A stretch of 13,381 nt of DNA from Flavisolibacter sp. (GTDB taxonomy: Bacteria > Bacteroidota > Bacteroidia > Chitinophagales > Chitinophagaceae). Location of the stretch: positions 1-13,381 of the forward strand of contig JAICTW010000011.1 of NCBI GenBank assembly GCA_025936195.1, given 5' to 3'. The notes under the pieces are model-generated. The model saw nothing but the letters and a program-made list of their open reading frames with translations, was not told the DNA's origin and made no database searches. Positions 6,512 to 13,381 of this stretch are shown here, piece after piece; position 1 is the first letter of the stretch, and every line of letters starts with the position of its first letter. Position numbers and translations under genes: made by a program.

Positions 6512-9500
6512 TCAATCAAATACTAACTTACGTATCTCTGTTCTACCTGTAGTTTTGTCTGTAATCCTCAATAAATAAATACCAGGTTTTATATTGTTCC
6601 TTGGGTAAGTAAACGTGGACGAAGAAACATTTTTCACTTCCGTTGTGTAAACCGGTTGCCCGTTTGAGCTGATCAATTCTATAGAGTAGTTGACCGGAGT
6701 TTCCGAATTGAATACAATTTTAAATACATCTTTTACCGGATTGGGATAAACTACAATTTCGTTTTCAGCCCCTTCTAAAATAATCACATTGCTGAATTCA
6801 GTTTTGTTGCTGTAAACAACTTTCAACCGGTATTGAACAGAACCCGAGCCAAAGCTGTTGTCATTAAATACATAATGCTTATTCTCTTGTACAGCTATGC
6901 TTCCAATTGGTGAGAAGACAAGTTCATTGCCCTGCTTTCTTTCAACTATATATTTAATCACCGCTTTTTCGCTATTATCATTCCAGGATAACTGGTTGGT
7001 ATTTCCTGATTTTTTTCCACTAATCTGGAAAGAAGTAGTCAAAACACCGCCATAGCAATTGCCGGTTAATTTGAAAGACGACAATCGTGTAAGACATCCA
7101 CTGTTGACATTAACCTTGCAGATATATTGTCCTGTTTGTTCAGGAACAAAAAACGGAAGGTTATAGGATTGTCCTGATCCGATCAAAGTACTGTCGGTTG
7201 GTGTTGTTTTCCGGTACCACGAATAAACAGCATTAGGAATAGGATCAACCGACAAAGTAATGTTCTGGTAAAAGCAACTGTCGCTTACGGTCATAGAAAT
7301 ATTTTGCAAAGGCAAAACGCTTACATCACTCAGCGTGGCATTACCACAGGCATCTACAGTTCTCAAACGTACCAATGAATAAATGGTGCCGTTGTTAATA
7401 GTAAATATTGAATTGCTTTGGGAAGGGCTAACAATACTTGGACTTTCAGGAGCACTTCCAATGATTTGAAAATTATAAGGGCTGATGCCATTCTTTACAT
7501 CGGCACTTAAACTAAAGCCATTATTGTCGCACTGATAAACGGCCGATTGTCCTTGTGTAGGAAAAGCATAAGGTGATATAATTACCGTATCACGCAGTTT
7601 TCCGTTACAAGTGGATTGAGTGTACTCTACAATGTATTCTGCCGGTTCAAGATCGGCAAAGGTGTATGTGCTGCCGCTAACGGAAGAATAGCTTTGAGTA
7701 AATGCAGTTCCATTTTTTTTAATGATCTGCGGGGTCACTCCATAATAATTGGAAGTAGGCGTTGCCAGAATATCACCCGAACCATTCTGCCATATAGAAC
7801 TTGGGCATTTACCTCTAACGGCCGTACTGGTGGTAACAATATTGGCGTCGGGAATTATGGTAGATGAATCTTTGGTGCCGCAATTATCTATTCCCACTAC
7901 TTTGTACTGAGTTCCTGTTGGTAAAGCAGCCAGTTCTATTTTGTAAGGGTTAGATGATGTTGTAGTAGTATAAACCAATGAACCATTCGGATGATATACA
8001 TTAATGGTATATGGCGAACTGCCACTTGCAAATTGAACAGTGATATAACCCGTGTTGATTGTACAGGACTTGGAAGTAGTGAGAGTAATTCCTTTCACTG
8101 CTGAAAAGGTTTGGCAAACTTTCATTGTTGTATCCACACAACCATCATGTATGGTAACACAATATTGTCCGTAAGGATAATTATTGAAAGTACCGGAACT
8201 GTTACATTCTAAAAGAGTATTAGCGGCATCATACAAACAGTAGTTGGGACTAGTAAGATTGCTTCCGTTTGCTTTAAATGATACTGTGGTACAGGTAGAG
8301 CCAAGCAATTGCATAGTGCTGTTGATAGATGGCACAGGACGCAACTGTGAAAAACATCTTGTAATAACCGTATCGTAGCAATAGTTGTGGATCTTGATGC
8401 AATACGATCCGTAAGGAATATTACTAAAGCTGCCGGTTGCATTACAGCTAATCAATACATCATTGTTATCATACAGGCAATATTCCGGAGTGGTCAAATT
8501 GGTTTGGCCTGTTATGGCTGCACTAAAGGTGGTGCAAGTTTTTGAGGAGATTTGTACCGATGCACTTACCGAAGGAACAGGTCTTATACCATCAAAGCAA
8601 ATACTATTGGTAACATCGCCGCAGGAAGTGGCGCTCACACAATAATGACCATAAGGCAGGTTGTTGAAAATTCCGGTTGAGTTACAGGTAATCACATTGC
8701 CATCTTTATCATACAAACAATATTCAGGCGAAATAAGATTGCTGCCTGATACCTGTACACTGAAGGAACTGCAATCCGAACCGGTAAAACTATAACTTGT
8801 TAATGTGGGAACAGGCTTAGTTACTGTAAAGCACCTGGTGATAACAGTACCTGTACATCCGTCCTGAACTTTAATACAATAAGAGCCATAAAGTACATTA
8901 TTGAAAATGCCTGTTGAATTACATGCAATCTGCACATCGTTATTATCGTACAAACAATAATTGGGTGTAGTCAGATTCGACTGACCTGTAATTTGAGCTG
9001 TGAACGTTGTACAATTTTTATTGCTGATGCTTACAGAAGCTGCTACGGAAGGAGTAGCGTGATTAAGTGTAAAGCAACGGACAATGGTGGTATCATAACA
9101 ATCATCTCGTACTTGCATGCAATAACTTCCATAAGGCAAATTGTTGAACACCCCGGTGGTATTGCAACTTAGCTGGTTACCGGAATTATCATACAAACAA
9201 TAATTCGGACTGGTTAGGTTTTGTCCTGTTACAGAAGCAGTGAAACTTGTACAGCTAAGACTGGACATGTTAACTGCACTAAGCGAAGGTTTAACATTAT
9301 CAGGAAGTGACCAGCTTGTAGAATGCGTATTGCCGCAATTATCTTTCACTACAAGCGTAAGATTTCTTTTTGTGCCTAACAAAACTGAAAAATGATACGA
9401 ACCGTACCAGGTAGTATTTCCATTATCAATAAAGCCATAGGTAAATCCGGCAAAGGCACTGCCAATGGTATTTATATTTCCTTTATTGTCTTTTATCCTG

Positions 9501-10123
9501 ATGAAAACATCGGCATTGGCACAATCAGTGCGAATTACCGAAACAGAATCAAACCACCAGTTATAATTTTCAATGGTGATCCGGCGCACCTGAATACCAC
9601 CGCAGGAGTCCTGTAACTGAATAGCGTATTCGCCTGCTACTAATCCTGTAAAGTTTCCTGTAGTGTTGCTCGCTCCCACGTTGGATGGAGAAGGAGCAAT
9701 AATGGTGTAGGTGAAGGGTGAACGCCCATTTTGTTGATTGGCCGTAAAAATCATTCCATCATTACCGGCGCAGGAAGCGTCGGTTTTTGTTAATTGAAAT
9801 CGTGGATCGCTGTAAGAGCCGTTCACGTAAATATTGTCTATTTGTTTTGTACAGCCTGAGGTAAGGTCCTTTACCCAAACCGTATAATAACCTGGCGCCA
9901 ATCCGGTTATTACATTGGAAGATGTAACAGGTGTTATCACCGGACCTGTAGCTTTGAAATTATAATTTCCTGAACCTCCACTGACATTTATTGTAATAGA
10001 ACCTGTAGCCACACATCTTGATTCGGAAGTAGTATAAGTGAACGAAAGGCCCGCACAATTCTGTGCGTTTGAGTGTATAAAAAGGAATAGCAATAAGGGT
10101 AATAGGTAAAATTTAAATTTCAT
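6512..10123 (-). CDS. Large T9SS-exported repeat protein, adhesin-like
   Basis: Secreted surface protein of 1203 residues, recognised by architecture, not by a named orthologue. It has a signal peptide (about 1-20, ending SNAQ). Two SprB-like beta repeats follow (about 22-185; 'C....G.I...SGGSG.Y.F', 'GLAPGYYTVWVKD..SGC'), then a less clear beta region to about 285. Five cysteine-rich repeats of about 80 residues (291-672) each carry YCLYD. After them come further beta domains, an Ig-like unit (SWYRKTTPTDSTLIGSGQSY), an FN3-like unit (LSWNDNSEKAVIKYIVERK) and a C-terminal type A T9SS sorting domain (about 1124-1203; VVYPNPVKDVF, KPGIYLLRI, KLVFD). The protein should cross the outer membrane by T9SS and lose or anchor through this domain. 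Many Cys suggest disulfides. Adhesion or gliding-related function is an inference. No enzyme motif is seen. It has its own promoter candidate and terminator. Confidence 0.88.
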   Translation of the reverse strand: MKFKFYLLPLLLFLFIHSNAQNCAGLSFTYTTSESRCVATGSITINVSGGSGNYNFKATGPVITPVTSSNVITGLAPGYYTVWVKDLTSGCTKQIDNIYVNGSYSDPRFQLTKTDASCAGNDGMIFTANQQNGRSPFTYTIIAPSPSNVGASNTTGNFTGLVAGEYAIQLQDSCGGIQVRRITIENYNWWFDSVSVIRTDCANADVFIRIKDNKGNINTIGSAFAGFTYGFIDNGNTTWYGSYHFSVLLGTKRNLTLVVKDNCGNTHSTSWSLPDNVKPSLSAVNMSSLSCTSFTASVTGQNLTSPNYCLYDNSGNQLSCNTTGVFNNLPYGSYCMQVRDDCYDTTIVRCFTLNHATPSVAASVSISNKNCTTFTAQITGQSNLTTPNYCLYDNNDVQIACNSTGIFNNVLYGSYCIKVQDGCTGTVITRCFTVTKPVPTLTSYSFTGSDCSSFSVQVSGSNLISPEYCLYDKDGNVITCNSTGIFNNLPYGHYCVSATSCGDVTNSICFDGIRPVPSVSASVQISSKTCTTFSAAITGQTNLTTPEYCLYDNNDVLISCNATGSFSNIPYGSYCIKIHNYCYDTVITRCFSQLRPVPSINSTMQLLGSTCTTVSFKANGSNLTSPNYCLYDAANTLLECNSSGTFNNYPYGQYCVTIHDGCVDTTMKVCQTFSAVKGITLTTSKSCTINTGYITVQFASGSSPYTINVYHPNGSLVYTTTTSSNPYKIELAALPTGTQYKVVGIDNCGTKDSSTIIPDANIVTTSTAVRGKCPSSIWQNGSGDILATPTSNYYGVTPQIIKKNGTAFTQSYSSVSGSTYTFADLEPAEYIVEYTQSTCNGKLRDTVIISPYAFPTQGQSAVYQCDNNGFSLSADVKNGISPYNFQIIGSAPESPSIVSPSQSNSIFTINNGTIYSLVRLRTVDACGNATLSDVSVLPLQNISMTVSDSCFYQNITLSVDPIPNAVYSWYRKTTPTDSTLIGSGQSYNLPFFVPEQTGQYICKVNVNSGCLTRLSSFKLTGNCYGGVLTTSFQISGKKSGNTNQLSWNDNSEKAVIKYIVERKQGNELVFSPIGSIAVQENKHYVFNDNSFGSGSVQYRLKVVYSNKTEFSNVIILEGAENEIVVYPNPVKDVFKIVFNSETPVNYSIELISSNGQPVYTTEVKNVSSSTFTYPRNNIKPGIYLLRITDKTTGRTEIRKLVFD
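8108..9253 (-). repeat. Five tandem 80-residue, six-cysteine repeats
   Basis: Five in-frame repeats inside the large T9SS protein. First-cysteine positions are residues 291, 371, 451, 530 and 611, so the period is 79-81 codons (237-243 bp). Each unit reads C(T/S)(T/S)(F/V), YCLYD, a CN before a (S/N)TG(x)F(N/S)N-like stretch, YGxYC, then two more Cys, the last usually in RCF. In unit 1 the six cysteines are residues 291, 309, 320, 335, 342 and 350. The nucleotide sequences have diverged, so this is an old duplication, not a recent array. Units 2 and 4 share features absent from 1, 3 and 5. Confidence 0.92.
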
Positions 10124-10184
10124 AGGCTGGATATTGGATAACCTTGCCGGTAAACACCACTTTAGACTGCCTGCAAGATCAGTT

Positions 10185-10215
10185 CAAAGTAAAAAAAAAT
10201 CCATTGGTTAAACAA
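10185..10215 (-). promoter_or_regulatory. Candidate promoter of the large T9SS protein gene
   Basis: The minus strand reads TTG (10215-10213), 20 bases, then TTACTTTG (10192-10185), one mismatch from TAnnTTTG. Part of the spacer is a run of nine T that runs into the box. The implied leader is about 55 bases. The rest of the 206-base gap (10124-10329) holds no gene or terminator that I can support. Confidence 0.38.
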
Positions 10216-10329
10216 TCGTATGAATACCCAAAAAAACGAGTGTTTATCGGATCGAAAAATAAGTATAATCAATTAGTGAATGCTGCAATAAAGACTCGCC
10301 AGACAAAGCGAATTCAGAAGATAAATTCA

Positions 10330-11553
10330 TTATGCACTGATCACAACATTGTTCCGTACTATGTGGAAGATCTTAATCGTGATTGCATGAAATAATATCT
10401 TGGCATTGGCATTACGTTCAATATAATAACTGGCTTTGTCAAGTTCTTCAGCAATCGCTTCTTTCTGTTCAAGGCTCATGGCTTTGTTCAACCTAAGGAC
10501 AAAATCCTGCTCGCCGGATGACATGGCGGTCAATAATTTTTCTTTCAGCGCATCATTAGCTATCTGAATCCGTACGGCCTGCTCAATTGAATGCGTAAAG
10601 TGTTTTAGAAACTGCTTTTGTTTTTCTCTTCCCATCCTTGCTATTTCTTCGATCATTTTTACCTGAGTGATCGTTTGATTTTTTAAGGTAGCATTAAGCC
10701 AGTCGCGGAGCAATCCATGAAAATCTTCATCGGCATGTTGCATCAGGTTTAATGCTTCACGGTAATTGCCATCGCTTGCATTGGCAATTTGTTTGGCCTG
10801 TTGGGGTGTGCAGGCTTTTTTGGATAAAAGATATTGCTCAATATCATTGGCTTCCAGTGCCGGAATTTTCACCAACTGGCAACGGGAAAGGATAGTAGAT
10901 AAGATATCACCTTCATTCTCCGCCACCAGGATAAATAAAGTATCTGCCGGCGGCTCTTCAATCATCTTCAATAATTTATTTCCTTCCTTGCCCAAATATT
11001 CAGGCATCCACAACACCAAAATTTTATAGCCGCTTTCGAAGCTTTTTAAATTAAGCTTGCGAAGGATGTCATTACATTCACTGGCAGTAATATTTCCCTG
11101 TTTGTTTTCGGCGCCGATAAATTGAAGCCAATCGTAAATATTTCCATAAGGTAATTGGCGAACGAATTCCCTCCATTCAGTAACCCAATCAGTGCTGATT
11201 GGTTTTTCATCACTGCGTGTTGTTTTTTTAATAACAGGATAAGAGAAATGAATATCAGGATGCACCAGTTGTTCTGCTTTGCCAAACGAGGATTGCTTTT
11301 GCATCCATACATCCGCTTCGCCGGGAGTGGAGGGCAATTTTATTTCTGCCGGTTCTCCAAACAGAGAAGTTTCTTGTGATTGATTTCTGTCAGGCAATAA
11401 GCTCACGTATTGTGCAAAGGCCATTGCTATGGGCAAAGCACCACTTCCTTCCTTTCCCAAGAAAAGTAAAGCGTGACTTAGCCGGTTATGCTGCACCATT
11501 TCAATCAATTGCTGCTTTACTTCGTTTTGCCCAATAACATCTTTGAATAACAT
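10330..11553 (-). CDS. holB: DNA polymerase III subunit delta'
   Basis: Clamp-loader delta' subunit of the replicative polymerase, 407 residues, cytoplasmic. It works with delta and gamma/tau to load the beta clamp. The start MLFKDVIGQNEVKQQL and RLSHALLFLGKEGSG are typical. The Walker A loop reads GKEGSGA at 33-39, lacking the lysine, as expected for delta', which does not hydrolyse ATP. The Walker B-like region is KILVLWMPEYL (177-187), followed by KLLKMIEEPPADTLFILVAE (193-212), which matches the LLKxLEEPP motif, and SRC is at 223-225. HPDIHFSYPV (98-107) is a Bacteroidota-type motif. The four cysteines of the small zinc module, usual between the first helix and this motif, are absent; the stretch 54-97 has no Cys. 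The gene is between terminators and unrelated neighbours, and its own promoter is not clear. Confidence 0.9.
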   Translation of the reverse strand: MLFKDVIGQNEVKQQLIEMVQHNRLSHALLFLGKEGSGALPIAMAFAQYVSLLPDRNQSQETSLFGEPAEIKLPSTPGEADVWMQKQSSFGKAEQLVHPDIHFSYPVIKKTTRSDEKPISTDWVTEWREFVRQLPYGNIYDWLQFIGAENKQGNITASECNDILRKLNLKSFESGYKILVLWMPEYLGKEGNKLLKMIEEPPADTLFILVAENEGDILSTILSRCQLVKIPALEANDIEQYLLSKKACTPQQAKQIANASDGNYREALNLMQHADEDFHGLLRDWLNATLKNQTITQVKMIEEIARMGREKQKQFLKHFTHSIEQAVRIQIANDALKEKLLTAMSSGEQDFVLRLNKAMSLEQKEAIAEELDKASYYIERNANAKILFHAITIKIFHIVRNNVVISA

Positions 11554-11593
11554 CTCAGAACCAGGATTTGTGGCGATGTTAAGAATTATTATG

Positions 11594-11623
11594 GAAATAA
11601 AAAAGCTGTCCTGAAGACAGCTT
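11594..11623 (-). terminator. Terminator of the glutathione peroxidase gene
   Basis: An 8-bp perfect stem (AAGCTGTC at 11603-11610 with GACAGCTT at 11616-11623) and 5-base loop. On the minus strand it is followed by a T-rich tail (TTTTTTATTT, counting the end of the stem). It begins 43 bases after the stop of the peroxidase gene, and lies 40 bases before the holB start, so it separates the two genes. Confidence 0.78.
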
Positions 11624-11666
11624 CAAATCTTATCTTAAACTTTCTAATTCTTAAAATCTTAGTTCT

Positions 11667-12185
11667 TTAATTAAGGTATTTCAATACCTCTTCACTCATT
11701 GGATTGGTTCTGTTATAAATCACGGTGATCAATTTTCCATTTTCGTCCAAAAGGAATTTGGTGAAGTTCCATTTGATCGGATCGTCAAAGCCTAATTTTT
11801 CGGCTTCGTCTGTCAGGTATTTAAAAACAGGAGCAATGTCTTTACCTTTTACAGAAACCTTTGCCGCCATGGGAAAAGTTACACCGTAATTTTTTGTACA
11901 AAATTCTTTAATCTCAGAATTGCTACCCGGTTCCTGTTGTCCAAAATTGTTTGCAGGAAAACCAATGATCACTAATTTATCCTTATACTTCTGATACAAT
12001 TCTTCCAACTGTGCATACTGGGGAGTATTGCCGCATTTAGAAGCTGTATTCACAATCATAATTTTCTTTCCCTTAAATTGTGACAAGTCAATTGTACCGC
12101 CATCCAATCCTTCTACTTTGAAACCATAAATAGAACCACCGGTAAGGAGCGATGATACTAACAATGCAATAAGAGCGATTTTCAT
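11667..12185 (-). CDS. Exported glutathione peroxidase-family protein
   Basis: Thiol peroxidase of the glutathione peroxidase family, 172 residues, reducing hydroperoxides. The peroxidatic cysteine is Cys51 in NTASKCGNTPQY. Gln84 (FGQQEPG) and Trp139-Asn140 (KWNFTKF) complete the catalytic tetrad. Cys96 in EFCTKNYGVTFPM is at the place of the resolving cysteine, so a thioredoxin-dependent 2-Cys mechanism is more likely than use of glutathione. The usual FPCNQFG is FPANNFG here (76-82), without that cysteine. A hydrophobic N-terminus (MKIALIALLVSSLLTGG) precedes the fold, which begins at IYGFKVEGL, and indicates export to the periplasm or membrane anchoring. The cleavage site is not obvious. 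It is a single gene with its own terminator; upstream only a weak TAACTTTA box (12221-12214) without a TTG is seen. Confidence 0.92.
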   Translation of the reverse strand: MKIALIALLVSSLLTGGSIYGFKVEGLDGGTIDLSQFKGKKIMIVNTASKCGNTPQYAQLEELYQKYKDKLVIIGFPANNFGQQEPGSNSEIKEFCTKNYGVTFPMAAKVSVKGKDIAPVFKYLTDEAEKLGFDDPIKWNFTKFLLDENGKLITVIYNRTNPMSEEVLKYLN

Positions 12186-12316
12186 AACAAGAAGTTTTTG
12201 ATGAATAACAACGTAAAGTTATGAGAAAGGATGCCTAAGCCTTCACGAAATCCTGCGCTGACAATGAGCAGCGGTCTATACAATGATCGTTCCTGCGGCG
12301 AAAGGGCAATGGACTT

Positions 12317-13381
12317 TTATTGTTTTTCATAAGCACCAAGATCGGGTAAGCCAACAGGCCGTGAATTGCCGTCAAGGTCAACCATAATACTGGCATTCAC
12401 TCCTTTATTAATAGCAGGAGAACCTTCTTTCAGACGAAAGTTAAAAATTCTCTGAGATGTATTCACACTATCAAACAGTGGATTCTGATTGAGAGCACCA
12501 TTAATAATACTGTTAGCAGGATCGGTTTGAATTCTCCACAAAACCTGATCAAACACAACATTGAAAGAGGTATTTCCCTGTTTCAATACAATCACCTCAT
12601 CATTAACAAGGCCATTGCTTTCGCCCCAAAAAATACAATTCCGGAAAGTTGCATTTAAACTATTTACCGTTCCATTTAAATAATTCGTTAGAGCCAGTAC
12701 AGGATCTTTATGTTGAATAAAGCTGCTCGGAAAAGTGGCTGCGGTGCAATGGGTAAAATTGTAATCGCCGCCATTGACCAAAAAGATATTCTTGCCGCAA
12801 TTGCTGACCAATAAATTTCTTGCTGTGACGCTTGTATTAATTCCTAACAAACCGGCGTCGTACGCATTATCAATGATGGTTTCATTTAAAGAAAGTTTTG
12901 TGCCTGCCGATGGCCCGGTTACGACAATACCCTGATACGCATTTTTAATAATGGTATAATTCAGCACATTGTTTTTGCTGGCGTCGGTAAAGATCAGACC
13001 GGGATAACTTGCCGGATAATTTTTGTAAGGATCGTCTAAACGGTCGCCTGAGAAAACCACCCGTGCACTGTCTTCTTTTTCTCCATTTATCTGCAGTGTT
13101 CCATTTACAATAAACGGTGCATCGGCATGACAGTAGATCCTGCATCCTTTGTTAATAGTAAGTGTGGCATTGGAGTCAATAGTGAGTTTTTCGAGAATAA
13201 CATAAGGCAGGTCATTGTTCCAAACTTCTGAAGCAGTGATTTTTTTATTGCGCAGGAAGTGGGCATTTCTTCCATAAGCATCCAACTGAACGAATGTTTT
13301 ATTGCCGTTATAATCAATCTCGATACTATCGCGGATCAGAAATGGGAGATTGGCTGCCGTGGGGTTAATGCTAACAGTAAC
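12317..13381 (-). CDS. Parallel beta-helix protein, 5' end outside window
   Basis: Partial gene: the reading frame is open from the right edge, and 354 codons plus the stop at 12317-12319 are visible. A TTG at 13285 could be taken as a start, but the frame continues without a stop to the window end (…PFLIRDSIEIDYN… upstream), so the true start is outside. The product looks like a surface or periplasmic right-handed parallel beta-helix: repeated short strands with Asn/Gly turns (LTIDSNATLTINKGCRIYC, FIVNGTLQINGE, IKNAYQGIVV, IIDNAYDAGLLGIN, LLVSNCGKNIFLV). It ends in a motif typical of choice-of-anchor Q type proteins (EGSPAINKGV … DLDGNSRP … DLGAYEKQ). No T9SS sorting domain follows, so an N-terminal lipoprotein anchor is likely but unseen. 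No enzymatic residues can be named. No clear terminator lies in the 131 bases before the next gene. Confidence 0.83.
   Translation of the reverse strand, partial: VTVSINPTAANLPFLIRDSIEIDYNGNKTFVQLDAYGRNAHFLRNKKITASEVWNNDLPYVILEKLTIDSNATLTINKGCRIYCHADAPFIVNGTLQINGEKEDSARVVFSGDRLDDPYKNYPASYPGLIFTDASKNNVLNYTIIKNAYQGIVVTGPSAGTKLSLNETIIDNAYDAGLLGINTSVTARNLLVSNCGKNIFLVNGGDYNFTHCTAATFPSSFIQHKDPVLALTNYLNGTVNSLNATFRNCIFWGESNGLVNDEVIVLKQGNTSFNVVFDQVLWRIQTDPANSIINGALNQNPLFDSVNTSQRIFNFRLKEGSPAINKGVNASIMVDLDGNSRPVGLPDLGAYEKQ

Noticed and set aside
7616..7867. Plus-strand reading frame of 83 codons within the large T9SS gene
   Set aside because: It is antisense to a gene with clear domain structure and its product is not protein-like.
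10124..10180. CTTGC/GCAAG pairing in the leader of the T9SS gene as a riboswitch or regulatory hairpin
   Set aside because: Five pairs across a loop of more than 20 bases are not enough to support a structure.
10144..10395. 83-codon plus-strand reading frame in the gap between holB and the large T9SS gene
   Set aside because: It starts with TTG, runs into the 3' end of holB on the other strand, covers the candidate promoter of the T9SS gene, and its product resembles nothing I know.
12255..12273. CGCTG/CAGCG hairpin after the beta-helix gene as a terminator
   Set aside because: The stem has only five pairs and neither strand has a T tract after it.
13283..13285. TTG as start of the beta-helix gene
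   Set aside because: The same frame is open for all 32 codons to the window edge and the upstream residues continue the beta-rich pattern.

Overview
The window looks like a chromosomal segment from a member of the Bacteroidota, most probably the Chitinophagaceae or a close relative. Three things point there. Several start regions carry the phylum's promoter type (TTG, about 20 bases, then TAnnTTTG) instead of Shine-Dalgarno sequences. One very large secreted protein ends in a type IX secretion (T9SS) sorting domain. The gene families are also typical of the phylum: DUF2911, a PepSY-like exported protein, DUF2339, and a deoxyhypusine synthase-like protein. The DNA is AT-rich. I see no tRNA, rRNA, CRISPR array, insertion sequence or phage gene, and no intergenic gap over 300 bases.

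Layout. Positions 96-3443 hold two plus-strand genes, a DUF2339 multi-pass membrane protein and an exported M1-type zinc metallopeptidase, closed by a bidirectional terminator. Positions 3517-5020 hold two minus-strand genes, the deoxyhypusine synthase-like enzyme and a PepSY-like exported protein. The terminator of the second runs into the putative promoter of the first. A divergent control region at about 5068-5193 separates them from plus-strand acpH (ACP phosphodiesterase) and a DUF2911 gene, ending at 6457. From 6512 to the right edge everything is on the minus strand: a 1203-residue T9SS-exported repeat protein, holB (DNA polymerase III delta'), an exported glutathione peroxidase-family protein, and a beta-helix surface protein cut by the window edge.

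How they work together. Most genes seem to be single transcription units with their own promoters or terminators, so this is a housekeeping and envelope neighbourhood rather than one pathway. Six of the nine products carry a signal peptide or belong to envelope families. The three probable cytoplasmic ones are the DHS-like enzyme, AcpH and HolB.

I did not find a clear undescribed system. The points most worth a second look are the alternating A-B-A-B-A cysteine-rich repeats of the large T9SS protein and the homopolymer in its putative promoter, the DHS-like enzyme that keeps the catalytic lysine but not the substrate-contacting histidine, the apparently leaderless acpH with a TGTTAA operator-like palindrome, and a HolB without its usual zinc-module cysteines.
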